Part shown: positions 24,890 through 33,999 of the stretch, one piece after another | How the letters are laid out: each line of letters begins with the position of its first letter | Numbering within the stretch: position 1 is the stretch's first letter | DNA from: DATESN01 sp035270785 | Lineage (GTDB): Bacteria; Bacillota; Clostridia; Lachnospirales; Lachnospiraceae | Assembly: GCA_035270785.1 (NCBI GenBank) | Contig: DATESN010000123.1 | Coordinates: 62,001 to 126,000, forward strand | DNA: 64,000 nucleotides | Reading direction: 5' to 3' | Position numbers and translations under genes: made by a program | Notes under the pieces: generated by a model | What the model was told of the DNA's origin: nothing | Databases searched by the model: none | The model's input: the letters and a program-made list of their open reading frames with translations, nothing else

Positions 24890-26356
24890 ATGGAAAGAGA
24901 AAATACTTGGAATATATATAGTGAAAAACAATTACAAGAATTAGAACTGTTTACTAAGGATTATATGGATTTTTTAGATGCAGGAAAGACCGAAAGGGAA
25001 TGCGCAGATATTATTGTTAATCTTATCGAAAAGGAAGGCTATGTTGAATTAGAAAAGTTAATGAAAAATAATCAATCTATAAAACAAGGAGATAAAGTCT
25101 ATTCAGTTTGCATGAATAAAGCAGTTATTATGTTTCATGTAGGTAGCAAACCATTGGAAGAGGGTATGAATATTTTAGGTGCACATATCGATTCACCTCG
25201 CCTAGATGTGAAACAAAATCCATTATATGAAGACACAGGATTTGCCTATTTCGATACACATTATTATGGTGGTATCAAAAAGTATCAATGGGTTGCGTTA
25301 CCACTTGCCATTCATGGAGTAATTGTAAAAAAAGATGGAACAACGGTAGAAGTCAATATAGGCGACGAAGAAGGAGACCCCGTTTTTTTCATATCTGATT
25401 TACTAATTCATTTATCAGAAGAACAAATGGAGAAAAAGGCAAGTAAAGTAATTGAAGGGGAAGCACTAGATATCATCATAGGAAGTAAACCGATTAAGAT
25501 AGAAGAATCTAAGCAAGATAAAACGGACTTAGATATAAATGCAGATAAAGAAAATGAAGATAAAGAAAATGAAGATAAAAAAGCAGCTAAGGATGCTGTT
25601 AAAAAGGGAATTCTAGCAATCTTAAAAGAGACTTATGAAATGGATGAAGAGGATTTCTTATCGGCGGAGTTAGAAGTGGTTCCAGCAGGAACAGCAAAGG
25701 AAGCTGGCTTTGATAGAAGTATGATTATGGCTTATGGTCAAGATGATAGGGTATGTGCATTTACCTCATTAAGAGCGATGTTTGAGGTGGAAAATCCAGA
25801 GAGAACCACATGCTGTATCTTGACGGATAAAGAGGAAATAGGAAGTGTGGGAGCAACAGGAATGCGTTCTATGTTCTTTGAAAATAGCGTTGCAGAGTTT
25901 ATTAATTTAATGGGCGAATATTCGGATCTATATTTGCGTAGATGCTTAAAAAATTCATGCATGCTTTCTTCTGACGTGACGACTGCTTATGATCCAAGTT
26001 TTGCCTTATGCTTTGATAAAAAGAACGTTGCCTATTTTGGTAAGGGAATGGTATTTAATAAATTTACAGGCTCAAAAGGAAAATCAGGTTCAAATGATGC
26101 AAATGCAGAATATATCGCTATGATTCGTAATATTTTAGAGAAAGATAATATAAACTTTCAATTTTCGGAACTTGGCAGAGTAGATCTTGGTGGCGGAGGA
26201 ACAATTGCATATATACTTGCTTTATATGGAATGAATGTAATTGATTGTGGAGTAGCCGTTTTAAATATGCATGCTCCATGGGAAGTAACAAGCAAAGCCG
26301 ATATTTATGAAACAAAACGAGGCTATGTGACATTTTTGGAAGGAGCATGCATGTAA
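24890..26356 (+). CDS. M18-family aminopeptidase
   Basis: 488 aa from the ATG at 24890 with GGAG at 24878-24881; the ATG at 24869 lacks a site. M18 (aspartyl aminopeptidase-type) zinc peptidase, cytosolic, tetrahedral assemblies in relatives. Metal and active-site motifs: LGAHIDSPRLDVKQ (His, Asp), GQDDRVCAF (bridging Asp), LTDKEEIGSVGATG (Glu pair) and VLNMHAPWEV (His). A Lys/Asp/Glu/Asn-rich insert, DKENEDKENEDKKAAKDA, coded by a 15-bp tandem repeat near 25545-25580, interrupts the usual fold in a loop. It looks like a recent repeat expansion. Confidence 0.92.
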   Translation: MERENTWNIYSEKQLQELELFTKDYMDFLDAGKTERECADIIVNLIEKEGYVELEKLMKNNQSIKQGDKVYSVCMNKAVIMFHVGSKPLEEGMNILGAHIDSPRLDVKQNPLYEDTGFAYFDTHYYGGIKKYQWVALPLAIHGVIVKKDGTTVEVNIGDEEGDPVFFISDLLIHLSEEQMEKKASKVIEGEALDIIIGSKPIKIEESKQDKTDLDINADKENEDKENEDKKAAKDAVKKGILAILKETYEMDEEDFLSAELEVVPAGTAKEAGFDRSMIMAYGQDDRVCAFTSLRAMFEVENPERTTCCILTDKEEIGSVGATGMRSMFFENSVAEFINLMGEYSDLYLRRCLKNSCMLSSDVTTAYDPSFALCFDKKNVAYFGKGMVFNKFTGSKGKSGSNDANAEYIAMIRNILEKDNINFQFSELGRVDLGGGGTIAYILALYGMNVIDCGVAVLNMHAPWEVTSKADIYETKRGYVTFLEGACM

Positions 26357-26392
26357 ATGTAATGATTGTTACATTAAATGTATGGAAAGTTT

Positions 26393-27427
26393 ATGGAAAC
26401 AATAAGAAAAAAAGATTTTTATTTTGATTTACCAGAGCAACTTATTGCACAGGATCCCCTTGAAGATAGATCAAGTTCAAGACTTCTTGTATTGGATAAA
26501 AGAAGTGGACAGGTATCCCATAAAGTTTTCAAAGATATGATTGATTATTTAGATTCGGGAGACTGTCTTGTTTTGAATAATACAAAAGTGATTCCGGCAA
26601 GATTATTAGGAGAACGAGAAGGTACAGGAGCAGCCATTGAAATTCTTTTATTAAAAAGAAGGGATCATGATATTTGGGAAACTCTTGTAAAACCTGGGAA
26701 AAAGGCTCAACCGGGCACTAAAGTAATTTTTGGAGAGGGATTACTAGTTGGAGAAATATTGGAAGTAGTGGAAGAAGGAAATCGGCTTGTTCAGTTTACC
26801 TATGAAGGCATCTTTGAGGAAGTGTTAGATAAATTGGGTGAAATGCCATTACCTCCCTATATTACCCATAAACTGCAAGATAAACAAAGATATCAAACGG
26901 TATATGCAAAACATGAAGGTTCTGCTGCGGCGCCCACAGCTGGGCTGCATTTTACCAATGAGTTATTAATGAAAATTCAAGAAAAAGGAATTGAAATTGT
27001 ATATATTACTCTCCATGTAGGTCTTGGAACTTTTAGACCGGTTAAGGTAGAAAATATACTAGAACATCATATGCATTCAGAATTTTATCAAATCTCAAAA
27101 GATGCTGCAGATAAAATAAATTCTACAAAGAAAATGGGACATAAAGTGGTTTGTGTTGGTACAACAAGCTGTAGGACGATTGAAAGTGCAGCGGATGAAA
27201 ATGGAAGAGTAAAAGAAGGATTTGGTAATACAGAAATCTTTATATATCCGGGATATGTGTTCAAGGTATTAGATTCTCTGATTACTAATTTTCATTTACC
27301 AGAATCGACACTTATTATGTTAGTATCAGCTCTTGCAAGTAAAGATATGGTACTGAATGCATATAAAAGTGCAATCGAAGAAGAATATCGGTTTTTTAGT
27401 TTCGGTGATGCTATGCTTATTCACTAA
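26393..27427 (+). CDS. queA: tRNA preQ1(34) S-adenosylmethionine ribosyltransferase-isomerase
   Basis: 344 aa from the ATG at 26393 with GGAAAG at 26384-26389; a longer frame from 26378 has no site. QueA transfers and isomerises the ribosyl moiety of SAM to preQ1 in the tRNA wobble position to make epoxyqueuosine. Signatures: FYFDLPEQLIAQDPLEDRSSSRLLVLD at the N-terminus, LNNTKVIPARL, SAAAPTAGLHFTNEL, VGLGTFRPV and TNFHLPESTLIMLVSALA. It lies 36 bp after the M18 gene and may be co-transcribed. No tgt or queG follows. Confidence 0.96.
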   Translation: METIRKKDFYFDLPEQLIAQDPLEDRSSSRLLVLDKRSGQVSHKVFKDMIDYLDSGDCLVLNNTKVIPARLLGEREGTGAAIEILLLKRRDHDIWETLVKPGKKAQPGTKVIFGEGLLVGEILEVVEEGNRLVQFTYEGIFEEVLDKLGEMPLPPYITHKLQDKQRYQTVYAKHEGSAAAPTAGLHFTNELLMKIQEKGIEIVYITLHVGLGTFRPVKVENILEHHMHSEFYQISKDAADKINSTKKMGHKVVCVGTTSCRTIESAADENGRVKEGFGNTEIFIYPGYVFKVLDSLITNFHLPESTLIMLVSALASKDMVLNAYKSAIEEEYRFFSFGDAMLIH

Positions 27428-27538
27428 TTTCAACTGTTTTCTTTACAAAAAAAAGGAATTAGTATAAGATATTTCTAGAAGTCAGTCATGGAGATGGGTA
27501 ATCTATTAACGTGTGTGAGAGGAGTAAAAGGAGACGGT

Positions 27539-27871
27539 ATGGAAGAAAGAAGAAAAAATACAAGATTAGGCCTTGAGTCTAAGTTAATCATGAAACGCTT
27601 AGATGGTGGTGGACATGAAGAAGTAACAATTGATATTATTGATGTTTCAAAAACAGGAATTGGATTTAATTGTAAAACCCCTTTAGTAATTGGAGCTGTT
27701 TACGAAGCATTTCTAACTATTTGGACAAAAGAAGTGTTACATGCATTTATAGAAATTGTGCGTATTGAAAAAGAGCAAAATGACTTTATATATGGTGGTA
27801 TCTTTGTTGGAATGCCTGAGATGGATTCTCAAAGAATCGAAGTATATAAAACAATAGAAGATATGAAATAA
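27539..27871 (+). CDS. Single-domain PilZ protein
   Basis: 110 aa from the ATG at 27539 with AAGGAGA at 27528-27534; the frame extends to 27488 without a site. It consists almost wholly of a PilZ domain. The c-di-GMP contacts are present: RRKNTR (RxxxR) at residues 4-9 and DVSKTGIGF (DxSxxG) at about residue 38. It is therefore a predicted c-di-GMP receptor. The output is not clear from its neighbours. Terminator follows at 27911. Confidence 0.85.
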   Translation: MEERRKNTRLGLESKLIMKRLDGGGHEEVTIDIIDVSKTGIGFNCKTPLVIGAVYEAFLTIWTKEVLHAFIEIVRIEKEQNDFIYGGIFVGMPEMDSQRIEVYKTIEDMK

Positions 27872-27910
27872 ATGTTCAGAAAAAGAGTTGTTAATCAATA
27901 GTAATTATAA

Positions 27911-27939
27911 AAATCCCTCCAATCAGATTGGAGGGATTT
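27911..27939. terminator. Bidirectional terminator between the PilZ gene and aroA
   Basis: 13-bp perfect stem AAATCCCTCCAAT / ATTGGAGGGATTT with a CAG loop. A-rich left and T-rich right flanks suit both the plus-strand PilZ gene and the minus-strand aroF-tyrA-aroA operon. Confidence 0.88.
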
Positions 27940-27940
27940 C

Positions 27941-29215
27941 TTAGCATAAACGAAATAGGTCTTTGTGAAAATCAGGATAACTGATAGAAACACATTGAAA
28001 ACCTAGAATGTTTGTTGTTCCAGTTGCATTTATTCCTGCAATAGCAAAACTCATGGCGATACGATGATCTAAGTAAGAATCTATGGTTGCACCTGTTAAA
28101 GGGGTGCCACCTTCAATAATCATTCCATCATCCGTTCCTATAATAGTGGCGCCCATGGCAGAAAGATTTGTTACCATGGCATCGATTCGATTGGATTCTT
28201 TGATTTTTAATTCTCCTGCGTCTTTAATAATGGTAGTTCCATTGGCAAAAGCAGCCATAACTGTGATAATCGGAATTTCATCAATTAAGGTTGGAATGAT
28301 TGCGCCTTCTATTGTTATTCCATGAAGTGAACTTGTTTTTACTAAGATATCGGCAGTAGACTCTCCATTCCTTGTTCGTTTGTTTAATAGTGTTAGATTG
28401 CCTCCCATTTGCTGTATCACCGATATAATTCCCGCTCTGGTGGAATTCGTTAAAACATTTTTTAAAAGAATTTCAGAATTAGGAGTAATTAATCCAGCAA
28501 CCATAAAATAAGCGGCAGATGAGATGTCACCGGCAACATCTATCATTTGTCCTACCAATTTAGGGAGAGGTTCAATTGTAGCCGTAGTATTTTCAGTTGT
28601 CACACAAGCTCCAAAGTAATTCAACATGATTTCCGAGTGATTACGACTGATGAAAGGTTCACTGATACTTGTTTTATTGTCAGCATAAAGTCCAGCCAAA
28701 AGAATTGCTGATTTCACTTGAGCGGAAGATATGTTTGACTGGTAGTGAATACCATGAAGGTTTTTACCTGTTATTAGTAGTGGTGCGCAGTCATTATGAT
28801 GAATGCTTTGTATGTTTGCACCCATCATAGAAAGCGGCTCTATAATTCTTTTCATGGGTCTTTTTTGAATGGACTCATCGCCAGTTAATGTACAGTCAAA
28901 GGTTTGTCCTGATAGGATTCCGGAAATAAGACGGGTAGTCGTTCCGCTATTGCCGGCATCTAAAATAGTAGTCGGTTTTGATAAACCATGAAGACCTTTT
29001 CCGTGAATATATATTTTATCAGTGGTGTTTTCAATTTGAATTCCCATACTTCTGAAACAATGAATGGTTGATAAACAGTCAGAACCTTGAAGAAAGTTAG
29101 TTATTTCAGTTAACCCATTGGCTAAAGAACCAAACATGATAGCACGATGTGAGATGGATTTATCTCCTGGCACAAAAATTTCTCCTTTTAATGATTGAAC
29201 TTTCATGAATTTCAT
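27941..29215 (-). CDS. aroA: 3-phosphoshikimate 1-carboxyvinyltransferase (EPSP synthase)
   Basis: 424 aa, normal length. It joins PEP to shikimate 3-phosphate. Signatures: VPGDKSISHRAIMFGSLANG (N-terminal), LDAGNSGTTTRLISGIL, GDESIQKRPMKRIIEPL, SSAQVKSAILLAGL and the C-terminal DHRIAMSFAIAG. The sequence pattern is of the class II type common in Firmicutes, which includes glyphosate-tolerant enzymes; tolerance was not assessed. AAGGAA lies 9 nt before the ATG. Last gene of aroF-tyrA-aroA. Confidence 0.95.
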   Translation of the reverse strand: MKFMKVQSLKGEIFVPGDKSISHRAIMFGSLANGLTEITNFLQGSDCLSTIHCFRSMGIQIENTTDKIYIHGKGLHGLSKPTTILDAGNSGTTTRLISGILSGQTFDCTLTGDESIQKRPMKRIIEPLSMMGANIQSIHHNDCAPLLITGKNLHGIHYQSNISSAQVKSAILLAGLYADNKTSISEPFISRNHSEIMLNYFGACVTTENTTATIEPLPKLVGQMIDVAGDISSAAYFMVAGLITPNSEILLKNVLTNSTRAGIISVIQQMGGNLTLLNKRTRNGESTADILVKTSSLHGITIEGAIIPTLIDEIPIITVMAAFANGTTIIKDAGELKIKESNRIDAMVTNLSAMGATIIGTDDGMIIEGGTPLTGATIDSYLDHRIAMSFAIAGINATGTTNILGFQCVSISYPDFHKDLFRLC

Positions 29216-29279
29216 AAAAAATGTTCCTTTCCATATCTAGATATATAGATTTTTTTAAAATCAAATTACATTTCTACAG

Positions 29280-30383
29280 TTATCGTTTATAGACAAGATA
29301 GCCTTGATTCTTTAATAAGATAACAGAATCAGTTAAAGATTCTTCCTTATAAAATTCTATTCGTAAAACTCCTTCTTCAAATTCACGATTATGAACAATT
29401 CCAATGTTTTTCAAGCTGATGTTATGATTTGCTAAAATAGTAGCAATCGTTGCAATAACACCTGGCTCATCAGGAATATCAACATAGATGATATAAAGTT
29501 TTTTAATAGGGCCACTAGATGCATCTATAAATGAATCACGATAATTTCTAGCACCATCAAATAATTGATATAATTTTAATTGATTTTTTTCAAGTAAATG
29601 TTCTTGAATTAATGTCAAAGCATTGATGTAATCATTTAATAAAAGTGATATGTTATCTTGATTTTCAATGCTTATTTGCTGCCACATTGTAGCAGAGGAA
29701 GATGAAATCCTTGTGATATCTTTGAAACCTCCAGCTGCAATTAAATTCATAATTCCGTCTTTTGTATCTGAATCTTTCACTAGATTAACTAAAGCAGCAG
29801 CGACGATATGGGGTAAATGGCTTACTGCAGCAGTTACATAGTCGTGTTCCTTATATCCAAGAATAAGAGGTATAGCACCTAAAGAAAGGACCAATTCCTT
29901 ATATTGATTTATTTTTTCAGGAGAAACCAAAGGAGTAGGAGTTAAAATATAATAGGCGTTTTCCAATAATCGATTGGTGGAATTGACATATCCTGTTTTT
30001 TCACTGCCGGCCATAGGATGACCACCAATAAATTGTTTTTCTAACCCTAACAGTTTTATATTATTATGAATATCTGTTTTAACACTACCCACATCTGTAA
30101 TTAAACAGGATGGGGGTAAAAGATCTTTTACGAATAAAAGGTTTTTAATATTGCTTGTAATAGGAGCACATAGAAATAAATAATTACACTTGGAAAAATC
30201 GGTTAATTCGATGGAATTGGATATGACATCAATAACCCCTTCTTTTTTTGCAAAAGAAAGGGTTCCTGGATTAGGATCAAAGGCAATAATGGTTGATTCA
30301 TCACCAAAAGCCCGTTTGATAGATTTAGCAATGGAACCACCAAGTAAACCAAGACCAATAAAACAACAAGTAATTTTATTCAT
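29280..30383 (-). CDS. tyrA: Prephenate dehydrogenase with C-terminal ACT domain
   Basis: 367 aa. N-terminal Rossmann motif FIGLGLLGGSIAKSIK, then DVGSVK and GGHPMAGSEKTGY (substrate/catalytic region), helical prephenate dehydrogenase domain, and a C-terminal ACT domain (about residues 290-360: YVDIPDEPGVIATIATILANHNISLKNIGI). It makes 4-hydroxyphenylpyruvate from prephenate with NAD; the ACT domain suggests feedback control by tyrosine. It starts 8 bp after the aroF stop. Confidence 0.95.
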   Translation of the reverse strand: MNKITCCFIGLGLLGGSIAKSIKRAFGDESTIIAFDPNPGTLSFAKKEGVIDVISNSIELTDFSKCNYLFLCAPITSNIKNLLFVKDLLPPSCLITDVGSVKTDIHNNIKLLGLEKQFIGGHPMAGSEKTGYVNSTNRLLENAYYILTPTPLVSPEKINQYKELVLSLGAIPLILGYKEHDYVTAAVSHLPHIVAAALVNLVKDSDTKDGIMNLIAAGGFKDITRISSSSATMWQQISIENQDNISLLLNDYINALTLIQEHLLEKNQLKLYQLFDGARNYRDSFIDASSGPIKKLYIIYVDIPDEPGVIATIATILANHNISLKNIGIVHNREFEEGVLRIEFYKEESLTDSVILLKNQGYLVYKR

Positions 30384-30391
30384 ACAGACTC

Positions 30392-31417
30392 CTATAAAAA
30401 TTCTTTAAATTTTCGATTTACAAGATCACAGAAAGGTTTTAATTCTTTGGTAAGCAAATTAAAGTTATCAAATGTTAAGGACTGTGGTCCATCACTTAGT
30501 GCGTGAGCAGGATCGTCATGCACTTCAATCATAAGACCATCAGCACCGCATGCCACAGCAGCTTTTGCCATAGCCGGCACATATTTATAAGCACCAGTAG
30601 AATGAGAAGGATCAACAATGACAGGTAAATGAGTTTTTTCTTTTAAAACAGGAACAGCACTTAGATCCAAGGTATTTCTTGTAGCAGTTTCAAAGGTACG
30701 AATACCTCTTTCACATAATACTACATTTGGGTTGCCTTCGGCAATAATATATTCAGCAGCATTCAACCATTCATCAATGGTTGCACTAAGCCCTCTTTTT
30801 AATAAAACGGGGAGACCAGATCTGCCAGCTTCTTTTAACAAATAGAAGTTTTGCATATTTCTTGCTCCAATTTGAATCATATCAACATATTTAACAGCAG
30901 CATTAATAGCATCTAAGCTTACTATTTCGCATATAGTTGAAAGACCTGTTTCTTTTTTAGCTTCCTGCATATATTGAAGGCCATCTTCTTCCAATCCTTG
31001 AAAGGCATAAGGAGAAGTACGAGGTTTGTAAGCACCACCACGAAGCATGGTAGCACCAGCATTTTTAACTTGTCTTGCAATGAGAAGTAATTGTTCTTTT
31101 GTCTCAACAGCACAAGGGCCAGCCATTATTGTTAAATTATTAGGACCAATTTCGGTGTTGCCAACTTTTACTGTAGTGGATTCTGGATGGAATTTCTTGT
31201 TAGCTAATTTGTAACTTTCAGAAACGGGTATAATCTTATCAACATCTTTAAAAACAGATAAGTTATCGTGAGCTAGAACTCCGTTATTACCTATTAATCC
31301 AATAATGGTTACTTCAGCGCCCTTTGATAAATGGACTTGTAATCCTTTGCTTTCAATATAGCTTATAACAGTAGCAATACTGGATTGCGCTGCATTTGGT
31401 TTCATTACAATAATCAT
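30392..31417 (-). CDS. aroF: 3-deoxy-7-phosphoheptulonate synthase (DAHP synthase, AroF/AroA-beta type)
   Basis: 341 aa from the ATG at 31417, which has AGGAG 8 nt upstream on the minus strand; the frame runs on to 31474 without a site. First step of the shikimate pathway from PEP and erythrose 4-phosphate. An N-terminal ferredoxin-like (ACT-like) regulatory domain of about 70 residues is followed by a KDO8P-synthase-type barrel: MAGPCAVETKEQL, GGAYKPRTSPYAFQGL, CERGIRTFE, LPVIVDPSHSTGAYKYV and LMIEVHDDPAHALSDGPQSL. It leads the aroF-tyrA-aroA operon. Confidence 0.95.
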   Translation of the reverse strand: MIIVMKPNAAQSSIATVISYIESKGLQVHLSKGAEVTIIGLIGNNGVLAHDNLSVFKDVDKIIPVSESYKLANKKFHPESTTVKVGNTEIGPNNLTIMAGPCAVETKEQLLLIARQVKNAGATMLRGGAYKPRTSPYAFQGLEEDGLQYMQEAKKETGLSTICEIVSLDAINAAVKYVDMIQIGARNMQNFYLLKEAGRSGLPVLLKRGLSATIDEWLNAAEYIIAEGNPNVVLCERGIRTFETATRNTLDLSAVPVLKEKTHLPVIVDPSHSTGAYKYVPAMAKAAVACGADGLMIEVHDDPAHALSDGPQSLTFDNFNLLTKELKPFCDLVNRKFKEFL

Positions 31418-31497
31418 GTTAGGGCTCCTATCTTCCTGATTTGGCAGGATAAAAAATAAAATTGACAAAGTCATAGTTTTAGTTTAGCAATTAGACG

Positions 31498-31543
31498 CTT
31501 TAAAGTGTAAAAGCAACTATAGAAAATATACTACTTTAAAGTG
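31498..31543 (-). promoter_or_regulatory. Duplicated palindromic operator candidate on the aroF operon promoter
   Basis: The same 10-mer, CTTTAAAGTG on the plus strand (CACTTTAAAG on the minus strand), is at 31498-31507 and 31534-31543, 36 bp apart. Similarity extends on both sides (TTT-N2-CACTTTAAAG). One copy lies in the spacer between -35 and -10, the other about 11-20 nt after the predicted start. This placement suggests a repressor site pair. Confidence 0.6.
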
Positions 31544-31553
31544 CGAAAGTCAA
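31525..31553 (-). promoter_or_regulatory. Promoter of aroF-tyrA-aroA
   Basis: On the minus strand TTGACT (31553-31548) and TATATT (31530-31525) are 17 bp apart, giving a start near 31518 and a leader of about 100 nt. No T-box sequence is in this leader. Confidence 0.75.
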
Positions 31554-31627
31554 TCAGATAATTTCATGCAAAGATTTTATAAGTTAAATGATAATTAAAA
31601 AGAAATATACAAATTGAATGATATAAC

Positions 31628-31656
31628 TTGCAAAGGAATAGAATAATTAGTAAAAT
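31628..31656 (+). promoter_or_regulatory. Promoter of the EF-G-like gene
   Basis: TTGCAA at 31628-31633, 17-bp spacer, TAAAAT at 31651-31656; the leader would be about 80 nt. The rest of 31557-31741 is AT-rich with nothing else I can name. Confidence 0.6.
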
Positions 31657-31741
31657 ATACCTATGGGTAACGAGGAAATTATAATGGTAAGGAATAAAAG
31701 TGTCAAGTTGCCTAAAAATGTAGAATATTGGAGGAATTTAT

Positions 31742-33835
31742 ATGAATATTTATACAACGGATAGGATTCGAAACGTGGTTGTGCTTGGCCATGGTGGATG
31801 CGGTAAGACTAGTATGGTAGAAGCCATGGCGTATTTAGCAGGAATTACCTCTCGTATGGGTAAAATCACAGATGGTAATACCATTAGTGATTATAGCAAA
31901 GAAGAGCAGAACAGACATATTTCCATAAGTACCTCTTTAGTTCCCATAGAGTGGGAAGGTTATAAAATAAATCTTCTTGATACTCCGGGGTTTTTTGATT
32001 TTGTAGGTGAAGTGGAAGAAGCCGTTAGTGCAGCAGATGCGGCTATTATTGTTATTTCTGGTAAGGCTGGAGTTGAAGTTGGTACGGATAAAGCATGGGA
32101 AATTTGTGAAAAATATAAACTTCCTAGGATGATATTTGTTGCGGATATGGATGTTGATAATGCATCATTTAGACAAGTTGTTGAAGAATTAACCCTAAAG
32201 TATGGTAAAAAGATGGCACCATTTCACTTACCAATTCGTGAAAATGAAAAATTTGTAGGGTACATAAATGTGATTAGTGAAACGGGAAATAGATGGCAAG
32301 GAAAAGAAGTAGTAAAATGTGATATTCCTGACTATAGTAGACAAAATCTACAATTATGTCGTGACACCCTACTAGAAGCGGTAGCAGAAACAAGTGAAGA
32401 AAGAATGGAACGCTACTTTAATGGGGATACTTTTTCAGAAGCAGAGATACGATCAGTACTTCGATTAAATATTAATGATGGAAGCATCATACCTATGTCC
32501 ATGGGATCCAATATCTTATGTCAAGGTATCTATACATTATTAGATGATATTGTAAAATATATGCCTAGTCCTGAAAACAAAGAAAAAATTGGAATAAACA
32601 TAAAAACAATGGAAGAATTTCAAGGAAATTATGATATTTCAAAAGCAAAATCTGCATATATATTTAAAACGATTGTAGATCCCTTTATCGGCAAGTATTC
32701 CTTGATTAAGATTTGTTCAGGCGTACTAAAGTCAGACGATACGATTTATAATTATGAAAAAGATGTGGAAGAAAAAGTTAGTAAGTTATTTGTATTACGG
32801 GGAAATAAACCATTGGAAGTAAGTGAACTACATGCAGGTGATATTGGAGCCATTGGAAAACTTTCGGCCGCAAGAACGGGAAATACGTTATCAACTAAAG
32901 CAACCATAATTAGTTATGAAAAGGCTGATATATCAACACCGTATACATATATGAGATACAAAGCAACAAATAAAGCAAATATTGATAAGATTTCCACAAC
33001 CCTACAAAAAATGATGCATGAAGATTTAACGTTAAAAGTTGTCAATGATGCTGAAAATAGACAAATGTTATTGTATGGTATTGGGGAACAGCATCTTGAA
33101 GTTGTAGCAAGTAAGCTATTAAACGAATATAAAGTACAAATAGAATTAAGTAAGCCAAAAGTTGCTTTTCGAGAAACGATTAAGAAAAATTCGGATGTAG
33201 AATATAAGTTTCGTAAACAATCAGGTGGACATGGGCAATATGGTCACGTTAAGATTCGGTTTGAACCATCCCTTGATATAGAAAAGCCATATATTTTTGA
33301 ACAAGTGGTGGTTGGTGGAGCAATTCCAAAAAACTTTTTTCCAGCGGTAGAAAAAGGAATGCAAGAATCGGTAGTCAAAGGTCCACTAGCAGCATATCCA
33401 GTAGTTGGAGTTAAGGCAATCTTATATGATGGATCGTATCATCCTGTTGATTCCTCAGAAATGGCATTTAAAATGGCAACAATACAAGCATTTAAAAAAG
33501 GGTTTATGGAAGCAAGCCCAATATTACTAGAGCCTATTGCTACTTTAAAGGTGACCGTTCCAGAACATTATGCAGGAGATGTGATGGGAGATCTCAATAA
33601 AAGAAGGGGGCGCGTACTTGGAATAAATGCTGCGGAAGATGGTAAAAAGATGGTAGAAGCTGATATTCCAATGATCGAGTTATTTGGATATTGTACGGAT
33701 CTTCGGTCTATAACAGGTGGGAGAGGTGATTTTTCATATGCATTTTCTCGTTACGAACAGGCACCAAAGGATGTTCAGGATAAAGAAGTAGAAGCTCGTG
33801 CTAGCAAAGTAAACGAGGGTAACCAAGAAGCATAA
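31742..33835 (+). CDS. Elongation factor G-like GTPase paralogue
   Basis: 697 aa with the five-domain layout of EF-G: G domain (P-loop GHGGCGKTS at residue 17 on, DTPGFFDFVGE as G3), domain II, III, IV (SGGHGQYGHVKIRFEP) and V (ETIK...GRVLGINAAEDG, FSYAFSRYEQAP). It belongs to the EF-G-like paralogue group rather than housekeeping fusA: the P-loop is GHGGCGKT rather than AHIDAGKT and the switch I reads RHISI. The guanine-specificity motif NKxD is A134-D135-M136-D137 (ADMD), so N and K are both lost. GGAGG at 31730-31734 serves the ATG. TetM-type ribosomal protection is unlikely, since those proteins keep NKxD. Confidence 0.88.
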   Translation: MNIYTTDRIRNVVVLGHGGCGKTSMVEAMAYLAGITSRMGKITDGNTISDYSKEEQNRHISISTSLVPIEWEGYKINLLDTPGFFDFVGEVEEAVSAADAAIIVISGKAGVEVGTDKAWEICEKYKLPRMIFVADMDVDNASFRQVVEELTLKYGKKMAPFHLPIRENEKFVGYINVISETGNRWQGKEVVKCDIPDYSRQNLQLCRDTLLEAVAETSEERMERYFNGDTFSEAEIRSVLRLNINDGSIIPMSMGSNILCQGIYTLLDDIVKYMPSPENKEKIGINIKTMEEFQGNYDISKAKSAYIFKTIVDPFIGKYSLIKICSGVLKSDDTIYNYEKDVEEKVSKLFVLRGNKPLEVSELHAGDIGAIGKLSAARTGNTLSTKATIISYEKADISTPYTYMRYKATNKANIDKISTTLQKMMHEDLTLKVVNDAENRQMLLYGIGEQHLEVVASKLLNEYKVQIELSKPKVAFRETIKKNSDVEYKFRKQSGGHGQYGHVKIRFEPSLDIEKPYIFEQVVVGGAIPKNFFPAVEKGMQESVVKGPLAAYPVVGVKAILYDGSYHPVDSSEMAFKMATIQAFKKGFMEASPILLEPIATLKVTVPEHYAGDVMGDLNKRRGRVLGINAAEDGKKMVEADIPMIELFGYCTDLRSITGGRGDFSYAFSRYEQAPKDVQDKEVEARASKVNEGNQEA

Positions 33836-33859
33836 TAGAGTAATTACTTTTATAGAAAT

Positions 33860-33901
33860 AACAGTACTTATCGTAAGTTTCATTATGGTAGGTACTGTTT
33901 T
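33860..33901 (+). terminator. Terminator of the EF-G-like gene
   Basis: Stem AACAGTACTTATC / GGTAGGTACTGTT (33860-33872 with 33887-33899, two G-U pairs) followed by TTTTAAATT. Confidence 0.75.
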
Positions 33902-33926
33902 AAATTATAAATAAAATGGATATTAT

Positions 33927-33955
33927 TTGATATGAAAATGATAGTGTGCTATGAT
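33927..33955 (+). promoter_or_regulatory. Promoter of the membrane protein gene at 34000
   Basis: TTGATA at 33927-33932, 17-bp spacer, TATGAT at 33950-33955; leader about 40 nt. Confidence 0.55.
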
Positions 33956-33999
33956 AAAAACCAGTAAAACACATGTAAGAAATGTAGATTGGGGTATTT

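Noticed and set aside
31742..33835. Tetracycline resistance (TetM-type) ribosome protection protein
   Set aside because: P-loop and domain IV patterns are those of the EF-G-like paralogue and the G4 motif is lost; no resistance context.
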